A model generated the notes under the pieces. That model made no database searches and was not told the DNA's origin. It saw only the letters and a program-made list of their open reading frames with translations. From the NCBI GenBank assembly GCA_001725155.1, contig MEFP01000030.1, positions 434,001 through 498,000 on the forward strand: DNA of 64,000 nt, written 5' to 3'. Of the stretch, positions 21,001 to 31,102 are shown one piece after another. Source of the stretch: Lysobacteraceae bacterium SCN 69-320 (GTDB lineage Bacteria > Pseudomonadota > Gammaproteobacteria > Xanthomonadales > Rhodanobacteraceae). Position 1 is the stretch's first letter; each line of letters starts with the position of its first letter. Both the position numbers and the translations under genes were made by a program.

Positions 21001-22764
21001 ATGCGCCTGCTGCCTGCCCTTTTGCTGTCGATTGCCGCCGCAAGCAACGCCCGCGCCGCCGACATCAGCGGACAGGCCCTCGACAGCACCACGCAGCAGC
21101 CGGTCGCCGGCGCTCAGATCACGCTGTATGTCCCGGGAATCCTGGGATTTCCCAGCCCGCTGGCCAGCGGTCAGACGGGAGCCGACGGACGCTACCGCAT
21201 CACTGTCCAGTACAGCGGCCAGTTGGCTGGCGTCGCCCGCGCTCCCGGCTATGCTGCGCGCACACAGGACGGCACGCCCTGCCCATCCAATGCCGGCCTC
21301 TGCTTCTTCCGCAGCAGCAAACTCGACGTCGCAGGCGATAGCGACGCCGTCGCGAATTTTGCGCTCGGCGCCGAGGCCCGCCTGGCGGGCCGCATCTACG
21401 ATAGAGCCTCGACCCAGGTTCCGCTGGCCCCCACGATCACCCTCGAACCGGCCGGCGCGACCGAGAACTTTCTGCGCGAGGTGGCGCAGGTAGACGAGAA
21501 CGGCTACTACCACATCAACGGCCTGCATCCCGGCGAGTACCGCCTGCAAGCCTCCGGCTGGTATACACCGGAACAGAAGTTTCTCGACTATCGCTGGCCC
21601 GACCGGCACTGCGACAACGTGCAAGTGGCGTGCAGCAGTCTGGCGGGGACCCTGGTTCTCGCCCAGGGCAGCGTGCTGAACGATCTCGACCTGGGCCTGC
21701 GCCGCGGCAGCTATCTGCGCACCCGGCTGGTCAGCGACGGCGATGGGCACGTGATTGCGCATGCCGTCACCGCCAGCGCGGCGCAGTCCGGCGGCGGCGA
21801 AATGACGACCGGCAGCGGGCTTGAGCCGTATACGATGCTGGGGCCGCTGCTGCCGGGCCCCGTCGTGCTGGAGCTCTCCTCGGATCAGCCTTACGACTAT
21901 CCGATCATGACCTATCCGGATCATCCCTGTGGTTACGACACCTGCGACACCGCGGGCGCGCAGCCCTTCGAAGTCCCGGCAAGCGCCGGCGTGTACACGC
22001 TGGAAGACGTCCACGTGCAACCCATCCGCAGCATTCGCGGCCGCGTCACTGCTGCTGACGGCCGAGCACTGGCCGGCCTGCGCGTGTCAGCCGGCGTCGT
22101 GTCCAGCTTGCCCCACATGCCGGGCTTCTACCCCGCCGCCACAACGCTCACCGATGCAAACGGGGACTACTATCTCGAAGGCATGGCCTATCTCACGGTC
22201 GTCGTACGCACGCAACAGAGCGGCCAGGGCTGGATCGACCGCGCTTGGCCGGATCGCGAGTGCGGGGCCGCCAACGTGTTCTGCGAACGACCTGATGCCT
22301 ATGAACGCGTCGATTTCGCAACCGTGCCGCACCGCAGCGGCATTGATCTGCGCCTGAGCCCAGGAGCGGCGCTGGCCGGCTACGTGGTCGAGGAAGATAC
22401 GAACCGGCCCCTCCCGAACCACACCGTGACGGTATTGCCGTTGACCAACCCGCGCAGCGGCAAGTTTGTGACGACCGGCGCGGACGGCAGCTTCCGCATC
22501 GACGGTCTGCCGTCGGACGCGTATTACCTGTTCACCTCCGCCGAGCCCATCGACGGCTACTACACCGCCGGGGTGGCGTATCCCGCCAATGCACCCTGCG
22601 CCTTCAACAGCCAGGGCTGGTCGGACTGCTTCCCGACTACGGTGCCGCCGTTGACCCCGGATGCTGGTGCCACGCTGGGCGGCCTCGTCGTCGCGATGCC
22701 GCGCAGCGACGCACTGTTCGAGAGCGGCTTCGAATCGTCCGCCATGCCCGTCGCGAACCGCTGA
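21001..22764 (+). CDS. Secreted protein with carboxypeptidase-regulatory-like repeats
   Basis: A 587-residue exported protein; the ATG at 21001 gives a signal peptide (about 1-19, ...ASNARA). The mature part is a string of at least four beta-sandwich units of the carboxypeptidase-regulatory/Cna-B type. Each opens with a Gly-x-(V/A/I) pattern followed by a P-(V/L)-x-(G/N) turn: ISGQALDSTTQQPVAGAQI, LAGRIYDRAS, IRGRVTAADGRALAGLRV and LAGYVVEEDTNRPLPNHTV. GYR or DGSFRI-type second strands recur. There are no catalytic motifs. It ends DALFESGFESSAMPVANR, containing the recurring Phe-rich tail motif. It is probably an extracellular structural or adhesive protein, transcribed alone after the atp terminator. 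Confidence 0.75.
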   Translation: MRLLPALLLSIAAASNARAADISGQALDSTTQQPVAGAQITLYVPGILGFPSPLASGQTGADGRYRITVQYSGQLAGVARAPGYAARTQDGTPCPSNAGLCFFRSSKLDVAGDSDAVANFALGAEARLAGRIYDRASTQVPLAPTITLEPAGATENFLREVAQVDENGYYHINGLHPGEYRLQASGWYTPEQKFLDYRWPDRHCDNVQVACSSLAGTLVLAQGSVLNDLDLGLRRGSYLRTRLVSDGDGHVIAHAVTASAAQSGGGEMTTGSGLEPYTMLGPLLPGPVVLELSSDQPYDYPIMTYPDHPCGYDTCDTAGAQPFEVPASAGVYTLEDVHVQPIRSIRGRVTAADGRALAGLRVSAGVVSSLPHMPGFYPAATTLTDANGDYYLEGMAYLTVVVRTQQSGQGWIDRAWPDRECGAANVFCERPDAYERVDFATVPHRSGIDLRLSPGAALAGYVVEEDTNRPLPNHTVTVLPLTNPRSGKFVTTGADGSFRIDGLPSDAYYLFTSAEPIDGYYTAGVAYPANAPCAFNSQGWSDCFPTTVPPLTPDAGATLGGLVVAMPRSDALFESGFESSAMPVANR

Positions 22765-23022
22765 TTCTTCGGAACGCCATGATCTGTTTGCGTCGTCGCA
22801 GCAGGTCTGCTGCGGAAACTGCCGCCGTGTTGCGGTCGGCCCCGTCCTGCACCCCGGCCCTGATTGCGCTGCCGCTGAACCGTGTCGCAAGGCCGGCCAG
22901 CTGATGCCGGCGCCGGGGCACGAGCGTCGAAAACCCGATCACCGTCGTGCCGAACGCCGAACTGTTCGCGGCAAGTTCCGGGGCCGAGGCAGCGCAGCTC
23001 CCGCGCCGAACCGGAGCACGGC

Positions 23023-23724
23023 TCAGACCTGACGCGCGCCGACCGCGGCTCTGTAGGCGGCAAGCACGGCAGCGCAGGCGCCGGTCATGACGCTGCGGCC
23101 GTGTTCCATCCACAGCACGCTGTCGCAGAGATCGGCGATGCGCTCCTCGTCATGGCTGACGAGAACGACCGTCGTGCCGGCGTGGATGCGCTCGTGGATC
23201 GCCTGGGCCGACTTGCGCTGGAATTCCGCGTCGCCGACGGCGAGCAGTTCGTCGACGAGCAGCACGTCGGGCTGCACCTGCAGCGCGACGGAAAAGCCCA
23301 GCCGCAGCACCATGCCGTTGGAATAGCTCGCGACCGGCTGGTCGAAGAAGTCGCCGAGTTCGGCGTAGTCGTGGATCGCGGCAAGCCGCGTGTCGATCTC
23401 GCGCCGGCGCAGGCCCAGGCGCAGTCCGCAGAGAATCGCGTTGTCGCGTCCCGACAGGTGCGGCACGAAGCCCAGCGACAGCGACAGCAGCTGGCAGCTC
23501 GCCTCGGCGCGTTCGATGCGGCCGCGGTCGGGCCGCAGGATGCCGGCGAGCACGCGCAGCAGGGTGCTCTTGCCCGAGCCATTGCGTCCGACCACGCCGA
23601 GACGCTGGCCGCGGCGCAGTTCGAGGCTGACATCCTGCAGCGCCCAGTGCTTGTCGCCACGCAGCCGCCGGCGCACGTCGAACGCGACGCCGACTCCGTC
23701 CAGCCGCAGTACGAGATCGCTCAT
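23023..23724 (-). CDS. Polysaccharide ABC exporter, ATP-binding subunit (KpsT/Wzt type, short)
   Basis: A 233-residue ATPase that would energise export of a glycan across the inner membrane. It has Walker A GRNGSGKST, a signature in the SYSNGM form characteristic of polysaccharide and teichoic-acid exporters, Walker B VLLVDELLAVGD and a switch His in VLVSHDEER. It lacks the C-terminal carbohydrate-binding domain of long Wzt proteins, so chain termination must be sensed differently, as in capsule KpsT. Its ATG overlaps the permease stop as ATGA, implying translational coupling. Confidence 0.92.
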   Translation of the reverse strand: MSDLVLRLDGVGVAFDVRRRLRGDKHWALQDVSLELRRGQRLGVVGRNGSGKSTLLRVLAGILRPDRGRIERAEASCQLLSLSLGFVPHLSGRDNAILCGLRLGLRRREIDTRLAAIHDYAELGDFFDQPVASYSNGMVLRLGFSVALQVQPDVLLVDELLAVGDAEFQRKSAQAIHERIHAGTTVVLVSHDEERIADLCDSVLWMEHGRSVMTGACAAVLAAYRAAVGARQV

Positions 23725-24521
23725 GCGGCGAGCTTGGGATAGCGCGGCGCGAGCCGCAGCACGGCGGCGACCCCGGCCAGCGCGAGCGCGGCGGCCATGA
23801 CGGCGACGCGCAGCAGCGCCGCCGCATCCGGCCACTGTCCCTGCAGCAGCACGCCGCGCAGCGCGTCGAGCAGGACCAGCACCGGATTCCAGGCCAGCCA
23901 CTGCACAAAGGCCGCCGGCACGCGCTGCAGCGCGAACACCACGCCGGACAGGAACATCAGCACCGTGAGCAGTTGCTCGACGACGAAGCGCAGATCCGGC
24001 AGCAGCGGCATCAGCGCAGCCAGCAGCAGCCCGCCGCCGACCGCGCACAGGCCGATGCAGAACAGCAGCGGCAACAGGCTCAGATAGGCCGGATTCGGCG
24101 GATAGCCGGCCAGCCACAGCACGACGAGCAGCAGCGCGAACACGACGCCGAACTTGATCGCGTCGGCCAGCAGGTTCACGAGCGGGAAGATCAGCACCGG
24201 CATGCGCACCTGATGGATCAGCGCGAGATTCATCCAGATCGCCTGCCCCGCATGCACGACGCTGGACTTGAACCATTGCCAGACCACGAGGCCGATCAGC
24301 AGGAACGGCAGATAGCCCGGGCCGCCGTTGCCGAGGATGCGGTCGAACACGAGCCAGAACGCGGCCATCATCAGCGCCGGTTCCACCAGCCACCAGAGCA
24401 GGCCCAGATAGCTGCGCGAGCGCTCCGCGCGCAGTTCCGCGTAGGTGCTGAACCAGAGCAGTTCGAGAAAATGCAGACGCATGCGCAGGCCGCGGCGTAA
24501 GGCGGCGCGAGCATAGCCCAT
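23721..24521 (-). CDS. Polysaccharide ABC exporter, permease subunit (KpsM/Wzm type)
   Basis: A 266-residue ABC-2 type permease with six hydrophobic segments. The N-terminal ELRAERSRSYLGLLWWLVEPALM is the typical start of Wzm/KpsM/TagG proteins. I use the ATG at 24521; an ATG at 24482 giving 253 residues is equally possible, as neither has a clear ribosome site. It is co-transcribed with the ATPase and divergent from a two-domain glycosyltransferase 150 bp away. A single-step export route for a surface glycan is therefore likely. Confidence 0.9.
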   Translation of the reverse strand: MGYARAALRRGLRMRLHFLELLWFSTYAELRAERSRSYLGLLWWLVEPALMMAAFWLVFDRILGNGGPGYLPFLLIGLVVWQWFKSSVVHAGQAIWMNLALIHQVRMPVLIFPLVNLLADAIKFGVVFALLLVVLWLAGYPPNPAYLSLLPLLFCIGLCAVGGGLLLAALMPLLPDLRFVVEQLLTVLMFLSGVVFALQRVPAAFVQWLAWNPVLVLLDALRGVLLQGQWPDAAALLRVAVMAAALALAGVAAVLRLAPRYPKLAA

Positions 24522-24672
24522 CCTTGCGTCGCCGCGACCGCCGGCGCGCAGCGCGGGGACGCTGCGGCGACGCTGCCGGCCCTTATATGCGCCGGACGGC
24601 GCGGCGCCCTCTTGACTCGCCGGCGCGCCGGGCGCAAAAGCCTGTCCGGCCTTCCGACCGCGGCGACCGCCC

Positions 24673-27246
24673 GTGATCTTCTTCACCATCGTCTCGCGCA
24701 ACTACCTCGCCTATGCGCTGACCCTGCTGCAGTCCCTGGCCGAGCACCATCCGCAGAGCCGGCGCTACCTCGCGCTGGCCGACCGGGTTGCCGACGACGC
24801 CGACCTGGCCAACCCGCTGTTCGAGCTGGTGCGCATGGAAGACCTGGACCTGCCGGACTTCGACGCGTTCGTGTTCCGCTACGACATCCTCGAGCTCAAC
24901 ACGGCGATCAAGCCCTACGTGTTCCGTTGGCTGCGCCGGCACCATGCGGACCAGGCGCTGGTCTATCTCGATCCGGACATCCTCGTGCTGACGCCGCTGG
25001 CCAGCGTGGTCCGCTCGCTGCAGGCCGGCGCGCTGGCCGTGCTGACGCCGCATCTGAATGCGCCGGTCGAGGACGGCTGCCATCCCGGTGAACTCGCGAT
25101 CCTGCGCAGCGGTACCTACAACCTCGGCTTCGCCGCGATCGGCGCGCATGCGCAGGCCGACGCGCTGATCGCCTGGTGGGCGGCCAAACTCGAATTCGGC
25201 GGCGCGGCGGATCCGGCCGAGGGCCTGTTCACCGACCAGAAATGGATGGACCTCGTGCCGGGCCTGTTCGACGACGTGCACATCCTGCGCGACGACGGCT
25301 GCAACCTGGCCTACTGGAACCTGGCCCAGCGCCGCGTGCAGCGCACGGAGCACGGCTGGACCGCCAATGCGCAGCCGCTGGCCTTCGTGCATTTCAGCGG
25401 CGTCGACGTGGATCAGCCGCAGCAGTTCTCGCGCCACCAGGACCGCTATCGCGCGGCCGATCTCGGCGCATTGCGACCGCTGTACGAGGACTATCTGCAG
25501 CGTCTGCGCGACAACGGCCACGCGCGGCATCGGCTCAAACCGTATGCCTTCGCCGCGTTCGCCGACGGCGAGCCGCTGACGCGGCCGCTGCGCGCGGTGT
25601 TCCGCCGTTACTTCGACAAGGGTTGCGCCGAAGCCGAGGCGCAGCCCTGGCAGATGCGCCGCGAACGCTACGACCTGCCCTGCGACGAGCTCGCGCCGCG
25701 CGCCGACGCGCCGGTCACGCGCCTGATGTATGCCGCCTGGCGCCTGCGGCCGGATCTGCATGCAGCCTTCGATCTCGGCGAGCGCGAGGGTCGCGAAAGC
25801 TTCATCCGCTGGTACCTGCGTTCGGCCGCGCGCGAGTTCGGTATTCCGCCGCGCCATATCGAGCCGGTCGCGGCGGCGTTCGGCCGCATCGACGGCACCG
25901 CCGCGCGGTGGGATCCGCACGGACGCGAGCGCGCCGCCGGTGCCTGGCCGCGACTCAGCGCGGCGAGCCTGCATCTGATCGACTGGAGCTGCCGCCAGCG
26001 CTGGGCGCTGGCGCTGTATCGGCGCATACCGGCGCGTTGGCGCCATCGCCTGCGCCGGCGCCTGGAGCGCGAGGCCTACGTGCCGGCCGTGCCGGCAGCC
26101 GCGGCAAGCGCCGCTATGACCGCGCCGAGCGCCCACGACGGCATCAACCTGATCGGCTATGCGCGCGGCGAATTCGGCGTAGCCGAGATACTGCGCAACT
26201 ACGCTGGCGTGCTGCAGCAGGCCGGCATCCCGTTCGGCGTGCGCAACATCGAGATCGGCGTGGCGAGCCGGCAGCAGGACCGCCGTCTCGACGCGTTCTT
26301 CGATGCAAGCCTGGCGCAGGACATCAACCTGTTCTGCATCAACGCCGACCAGATGCCGGTCGTGCACGACCATCTCGGCGCGGCCGCGTTCGCCAACCGG
26401 TACAACATCGGCTGCTGGTTCTGGGAGCTCGAACGCTTTCCGCCGCGCTGGTCCGCGGCGTTCGCCCTCGTCGACGAGATCTGGGTGCTGTCGGATTTCG
26501 TGCGCGCGGCCGTCGCTGCCTGCACCGACAAGCCTGTGCACGTGATTCCCTTGGCCGTTCCGCTGCCGACACGGCCGCCGCTGCCGCGCGCGGCGCTGGA
26601 GCTGCCCGACGATGCCTTCGTCGTGCTCGCGAGCTTCGACTTCAACTCCTGGATCACGCGCAAGAACCCGCAGGCGGCGATCGCCGCGTTCCGCGCCGCG
26701 TTTCCGCCCGGGCGCCGCGACGTGCGCCTGCTGCTCAAGACCATCAATGGCCAGCGCCTGCCGGCCGCGCTGCGCCAGCTCGCCGAAGCCGCCGCCGGCG
26801 ACGACCGCATCCTGCTGCGCGACGGTTTCCTCGATCGCGACGGCATGTGGTCGCTGCAGGCCGCCTGCGACGTCTATCTGTCGCTGCACCGCTCCGAAGG
26901 CTTCGGTCTCGGCATGGCCGAATGCATGGCGCTCGGCAAGCCCGTGATCGCAACCGCCTATTCGGGCAACCTGCAGTTCATGGACGCCGACAACAGCTGC
27001 CTCGTGCCGTACCGGCTCGTGCCGGTCAACGAGGGCGAATATCCGGATTGGCGCGGCCAGCACTGGGCCGAACCCGATGTGGCCGCCGCCGCCGCGCAGT
27101 TGCGCCGGCTCGCCGACGATCCGCTCGCGGCGCGCCGCCTCGGCGCCGTCGCGCGCGATGCGCTGCAGCAACGGCTGGGGCCGCAGGCCGGCGCGGCCGC
27201 GATCCGCCGGCGCCTGGATCACGTGCGCGGCCAGCGCCTGCGATAA
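24673..27246 (+). CDS. Bifunctional glycosyltransferase (GT-A-like plus GT4-like domains)
   Basis: An 857-residue cytoplasmic protein with two fused glycosyltransferases. The N-terminal part (about 1-330) begins [16 protein letters not shown] and has a metal-binding DxD, Asp100-Pro-Asp102, in [11 protein letters not shown] helical middle section follows (about 330-470). The C-terminal part (about 485-850) is a GT-B fold of the GT4 type: [24 protein letters not shown] and the acceptor/donor motif [23 protein letters not shown], containing the E-x7-E pattern. The start is a GTG. Its place opposite a KpsMT-like exporter suggests it builds the exported glycan. Donor sugars cannot be read from sequence. 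Confidence 0.88.
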   Translation: MIFFTIVSRNYLAYALTLLQSLAEHHPQSRRYLALADRVADDADLANPLFELVRMEDLDLPDFDAFVFRYDILELNTAIKPYVFRWLRRHHADQALVYLDPDILVLTPLASVVRSLQAGALAVLTPHLNAPVEDGCHPGELAILRSGTYNLGFAAIGAHAQADALIAWWAAKLEFGGAADPAEGLFTDQKWMDLVPGLFDDVHILRDDGCNLAYWNLAQRRVQRTEHGWTANAQPLAFVHFSGVDVDQPQQFSRHQDRYRAADLGALRPLYEDYLQRLRDNGHARHRLKPYAFAAFADGEPLTRPLRAVFRRYFDKGCAEAEAQPWQMRRERYDLPCDELAPRADAPVTRLMYAAWRLRPDLHAAFDLGEREGRESFIRWYLRSAAREFGIPPRHIEPVAAAFGRIDGTAARWDPHGRERAAGAWPRLSAASLHLIDWSCRQRWALALYRRIPARWRHRLRRRLEREAYVPAVPAAAASAAMTAPSAHDGINLIGYARGEFGVAEILRNYAGVLQQAGIPFGVRNIEIGVASRQQDRRLDAFFDASLAQDINLFCINADQMPVVHDHLGAAAFANRYNIGCWFWELERFPPRWSAAFALVDEIWVLSDFVRAAVAACTDKPVHVIPLAVPLPTRPPLPRAALELPDDAFVVLASFDFNSWITRKNPQAAIAAFRAAFPPGRRDVRLLLKTINGQRLPAALRQLAEAAAGDDRILLRDGFLDRDGMWSLQAACDVYLSLHRSEGFGLGMAECMALGKPVIATAYSGNLQFMDADNSCLVPYRLVPVNEGEYPDWRGQHWAEPDVAAAAAQLRRLADDPLAARRLGAVARDALQQRLGPQAGAAAIRRRLDHVRGQRLR

Positions 27247-27274
27247 TCACCGCGACCCGAACCCGAGGCCGTCC

Positions 27275-28645
27275 ATGTCCGCTCCGCTGCACGTCATCGT
27301 CCTCGCCGCCGGCGAGGGCAAGCGCATGAAGTCCGCCCGTTCCAAGGTGCTGCTGCCGCTGGCCGGACGCCCGATGCTCGCGCATGTGATCGACGCCGCG
27401 CGCTCCCTCGCACCGGCGGCGATCCACGTGGTCTACGGCCATCGCGGCGATCAGGTGCAGACGGCATTCGCCGCGGCGCAGGATCTGCACTGGGTGCTGC
27501 AGGCCGAACAGCACGGCACGGGCCATGCGGTGAGCCTGGCCCTGCCCGGCGTACCCGACGCGGCGCGCGTGCTCGTGCTCTACGGCGACGTGCCGCTGAT
27601 CACGTCGACTACCTTGCGTCCGCTCGCCGAGTCCGCCGCCCCCCTGGCCGTGCTCGGTGCCGAACTGCTGAACCCGACCGGCTACGGCCGTATCGTCCGC
27701 GACGACCTCGGCCAGGTCCGCGCGATCGTCGAGGAAAAGGACGCCGGCCACGATCAGCGCGCGATCACTCTGGTCAATACCGGCATAGTCGCGGCGGATG
27801 CCGCGCGCCTGCGCGGCTGGCTCGCGCGCGTCGGCAACGACAATGCGCAGCGCGAGTACTACCTGACCGACGTGTTCGCGCTGGCCGCCGCCGATGCCGA
27901 ACCGGCCGCCTGCGCGCTGTGCAGCGACGCGCACGAAGCCTTCGGCGCGAACGATGCCTGGCAGCTCGCCGAACTCGAACGCCATTACCAGCGGCGCCAG
28001 GCGCGCTCGCTGTGCCTGGCCGGTGCGCGCCTGGCCGATCCGGCACGCTTCGATCTGCGCGGCAGCGTGACCCTCGGCCGCGACATCGAGATCGACGTCG
28101 ACGTGGTGCTGGAAGGCCAGGTCCAGCTCGACGACGACGTCGCCATCGGTCCGTTCTGCCGCATCAAGGACTGCACCCTCGCCGCCGGCACGCGCGTGCT
28201 CGCGCATTGCGACCTCGACGGCGTAGTCACCCACGGCCCCTGCCTGATCGGGCCGTTCGCACGCCTGCGCCCGGGCACCGAACTCGCCGCCGGCGTGCAT
28301 GTCGGCAATTTCGTCGAGACCAAGAAGACCGTGCTCGGCGCCGGCAGCAAGGCCAATCACCTGACCTATCTCGGCGACGCGGTCATCGGCGCCGGCGTCA
28401 ACGTCGGCGCCGGCACGATCACCTGCAACTACGACGGCGTGAACAAGTCGACGACGACAATCGGCGACGGCGCCTTCATCGGTTCCAACAGTTCGCTGGT
28501 CGCGCCGGTCACGATAGGCGCGAACGCGACCATAGGCGCGGGCTCGGTCATCACGAAGAACGCGCCCGACAGCGAGCTGACGATCGCGCGCGCGCGCCAG
28601 GCCACGCTGCCGGGCTGGAAGCGCCCGCAGACGAAACCCGTCTGA
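27275..28645 (+). CDS. glmU: Bifunctional UDP-GlcNAc pyrophosphorylase / GlcN-1-P acetyltransferase
   Basis: A 456-residue, two-domain enzyme that acetylates glucosamine-1-phosphate and then makes UDP-N-acetylglucosamine for peptidoglycan and LPS. The uridylyltransferase half opens [18 protein letters not shown] and has YGDVPLI. The C-terminal left-handed beta helix has the isoleucine-patch repeats and [20 protein letters not shown]. Length equals E. coli GlmU (456). It begins 28 bp after the glycosyltransferase and supplies the precursor for its likely reaction. Confidence 0.98.
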   Translation: MSAPLHVIVLAAGEGKRMKSARSKVLLPLAGRPMLAHVIDAARSLAPAAIHVVYGHRGDQVQTAFAAAQDLHWVLQAEQHGTGHAVSLALPGVPDAARVLVLYGDVPLITSTTLRPLAESAAPLAVLGAELLNPTGYGRIVRDDLGQVRAIVEEKDAGHDQRAITLVNTGIVAADAARLRGWLARVGNDNAQREYYLTDVFALAAADAEPAACALCSDAHEAFGANDAWQLAELERHYQRRQARSLCLAGARLADPARFDLRGSVTLGRDIEIDVDVVLEGQVQLDDDVAIGPFCRIKDCTLAAGTRVLAHCDLDGVVTHGPCLIGPFARLRPGTELAAGVHVGNFVETKKTVLGAGSKANHLTYLGDAVIGAGVNVGAGTITCNYDGVNKSTTTIGDGAFIGSNSSLVAPVTIGANATIGAGSVITKNAPDSELTIARARQATLPGWKRPQTKPV

Positions 28646-28657
28646 GCGAGCGATCGC

Positions 28658-29032
28658 ATGGAAACCGCCGTCCCGGATTTCTTCGATCGCTTCGCGATGC
28701 AGCGCGTGCACAGCGGCGAACTCGACGCCGTGCTCGCCGATGGCAGCGCGGCGCTCGACCTGCTGTTTCTCTGGGGACGCGATTGTCCCAACTGCGATAT
28801 CGCCAAGCGCGCGATGCTGGCCCGGCCCGAACGCCTGAACTGGCCGCGGGTGCGCTGGCTGCACTGCAATGTCTACGACGACGAAGCGATGGCGACTCGC
28901 TTCGGTCTGCACGGCATACCGACCTTCTTCGTCTTCGCCCGCGGCAGGCGCCTCGGCCGCATCACGAGCTGGCCCGGCACCGAGGCATTCGGCACCGCGA
29001 TCGACGGCATCCTCGCGCGCGCCCCTGTGTGA
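28658..29032 (+). CDS. Thioredoxin-fold protein with CPNC active site
   Basis: A 124-residue cytoplasmic thioredoxin-like protein. The redox site WGRDCPNCDIAK holds Cys-Pro-Asn-Cys in place of Cys-Gly-Pro-Cys, and the conserved cis-Pro is in GIPTFFVF. No signal peptide is visible. It starts 12 bp after glmU, so it is the second gene of that transcript; no direct functional link to glmU is known to me. The unusual CxxC dipeptide should give a redox potential different from thioredoxin 1. Confidence 0.85.
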   Translation: METAVPDFFDRFAMQRVHSGELDAVLADGSAALDLLFLWGRDCPNCDIAKRAMLARPERLNWPRVRWLHCNVYDDEAMATRFGLHGIPTFFVFARGRRLGRITSWPGTEAFGTAIDGILARAPV

Positions 29033-29402
29033 GCCCGACGCGGCGCAAGGGACAGATGACCGTGACCACGGTGTGATTCTCCGCAGCGGCTTGCCGTGCG
29101 GCCGACGACCGGCTGCGACAGTGCCGCCGCGCAAGTACGGCGCCTGTGTCGGCCTGCAGCGCGCCCCCGCAAAGGCGCGCCGCGTGTCGAGACCCGCGCC
29201 ATCGGCGACTGTCGAAGGCAAGGCCGCAAATCCCTACCCGCACTTCGTCCCATACGTTTCTGGATGCTTTTCTGTTAGGTTCTGGCACGAACGCGCCGGA
29301 ACGTCCATTCGAGCCTTCAGCCCGCCTGCGTGGACATCCATCGGAACCGGCCGCCAGAGACGGGTCGCAGCGCGTTCGACCGTCGACTTCCAGGGGTTAT
29401 CC
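29033..29402. other. Intergenic region upstream of the adhesin-like gene
   Basis: About 370 bp without a convincing gene. A 6-bp dyad ACCGTG-AC-CACGGT at 29059-29072 could mark the end of the glmU-thioredoxin transcript. The stretch 29255-29285 is locally T-rich and could hold the promoter of the next gene, but no clean -35/-10 pair is visible. GGGG precedes the ATG at 29403. Confidence 0.4.
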
Positions 29403-31082
29403 ATGTCCTACTCGTTGCGTCGCCATGCCTTGGCTACCGCAGTCGCTCTCGCGTTCTCGTCATCGTCGATCGCGGCCACGCTGTTCCTCGAAGACTTCCA
29501 GACCCGCATCGATCCCGATACCCAGCAGCCCGTACTGCGCTGCAGCGGTCCCGGCGGCGCAGGCACTTATCCCTTCCCGAGCGGATGGCTGCTGCGCAAT
29601 GTGGACAACCGCACGCCCGCGGCCAGCGTCGCCTACGTGAATGAAGCCTGGGAAGTGCGCGAGGACTTCCAGACCGACGTCACCAACTGCGTCGCCTTCG
29701 CCACCTCGTGGTATTCCCCGGCCGGTACGGCGAACGACTGGATGTGGACGCCGGCCATCGGTCCGATACCGAACAACAGCTCGCTGTCCTGGCGCGCCAA
29801 GAACTACGACCCGCTCTATCTCGACGGTTACGAGGTGCGCGTCATGACCGCACCGACCACGCCGACCGGCGGCACCGGCACGATCGGCAACCAGATCACC
29901 AACAGCTTGGTCGTATACTCCACCAACGCCGAGCCGGCCGCCTGGACCAGCCATTCCGTGGACCTGGCGGCGTACGTGAACCAGACGATCTATGTCGGCT
30001 TCCGCCTGACGTCGACCGACAAGTTCCTGCTGGTCGTGGACGACGTCATGGTCGCCAGCAACACCGTCGATCTCGCGGCTCTGGCGGCGACGACGCCGCC
30101 TTTCGCGGTGGAGTATCCCCGCGTGCCCGAGGGCATCAGCGTCGACGCGAACTACCAGGTCGCGGTCAAGAATGTCGGCGGCACGACCCTGACCAATGTC
30201 GCCGCCACCGCGCAGCCCACGCTCGACGGTGCGCCGCTCGGGACGCCGCTGACGGCCGCGAGCATCCCGACCCTCGCGGGCAACGCGACCCAGACCATCG
30301 CGTTCACCCCGCCGACGGTGCTGTCCACGCCGGGCACCTGGGGCGTGACGTATACCGCCACGTCGGACCAGAACGCGCAGGACACGGATCCGAGCAACAA
30401 CGTGCTGGCTACGGCCGTGACCACGATCGGCGGCAACGTCTGGAGCCGCCACGAAGGCGCCGTGACCGGCACGCTGGGCATCGGTGCCGGCAATGGCGGC
30501 GAGCTGGGCACCTCGTACACCCTCACCCAGACCGCCACGTTCGACGGCATCCGCTTTGCGTTGGGTCCCGTGACCGATCCGGAACCGCCCGATCCGCCGA
30601 GCAGCTGGCCGGGCCAGAACGTGGTTGCCAACCTGCGCGCGACCGGCGCCAACGGCAAGCCGGCGGCAGTGATCGCCACGACGCAGGCCATCGTCAGCAC
30701 CTACATCGGCGGCATCTACGACGCGAAATTCGTCGGCGGACCGCAGACGCTGGCACCGGGCACCTATTTCGTCAGCGTCGTCGAGCCGACCGGCACCGGT
30801 GGTCCCATGCCGCTGCAGCTCAGCCTGGGCCGTTATGTGGATAGCGCGAACTGGGTGAACTGGCCGACCAGCCCCAGCGGCGACTGGGCGAACCTCTCGG
30901 CCTTCGGTGCCAATTTCCAGCGCGTGCCGCATGTGTCGCTGCTGAGCGAAGTGTCGTTGTTCAAGGACGACTTCGAGCAGCATGCCGATGCGCCCGCGTC
31001 CCGGCCGGCCAGCGCAGCGCCATCGCCGACGACGCGCAACCCGGGCGAACGCGCCGCGCTCGCGGTGCCGCCACAACGATGA
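29403..31082 (+). CDS. Secreted adhesin-like protein with choice-of-anchor-J/MAM-type domain
   Basis: A 559-residue exported protein with signal peptide about 1-24 (ending SSSIAA). The N-terminal half (about 25-220) begins LFLEDFQT and contains GWLLRNVDNRTP, NDWMWTPAIG, YLDGYEVRVMT and FLLVVDDVMV. This is the lectin-like jelly-roll layout known as cleaved-adhesin or choice-of-anchor J. A CARDB/Ig-like section (about 235-340) and a beta-rich section (about 345-515) follow. The recurring tail motif SLFKDDFEQ begins near 519, but here it is followed by a 33-residue Pro/Ala/Arg tail instead of the end of the protein, which could reflect a late frameshift or a variant anchor. The sulfotransferase gene starts 20 bp later. 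Confidence 0.75.
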   Translation: MSYSLRRHALATAVALAFSSSSIAATLFLEDFQTRIDPDTQQPVLRCSGPGGAGTYPFPSGWLLRNVDNRTPAASVAYVNEAWEVREDFQTDVTNCVAFATSWYSPAGTANDWMWTPAIGPIPNNSSLSWRAKNYDPLYLDGYEVRVMTAPTTPTGGTGTIGNQITNSLVVYSTNAEPAAWTSHSVDLAAYVNQTIYVGFRLTSTDKFLLVVDDVMVASNTVDLAALAATTPPFAVEYPRVPEGISVDANYQVAVKNVGGTTLTNVAATAQPTLDGAPLGTPLTAASIPTLAGNATQTIAFTPPTVLSTPGTWGVTYTATSDQNAQDTDPSNNVLATAVTTIGGNVWSRHEGAVTGTLGIGAGNGGELGTSYTLTQTATFDGIRFALGPVTDPEPPDPPSSWPGQNVVANLRATGANGKPAAVIATTQAIVSTYIGGIYDAKFVGGPQTLAPGTYFVSVVEPTGTGGPMPLQLSLGRYVDSANWVNWPTSPSGDWANLSAFGANFQRVPHVSLLSEVSLFKDDFEQHADAPASRPASAAPSPTTRNPGERAALAVPPQR

Positions 31083-31102
31083 GCACGTCGCGCTAGCCGA
31101 CC

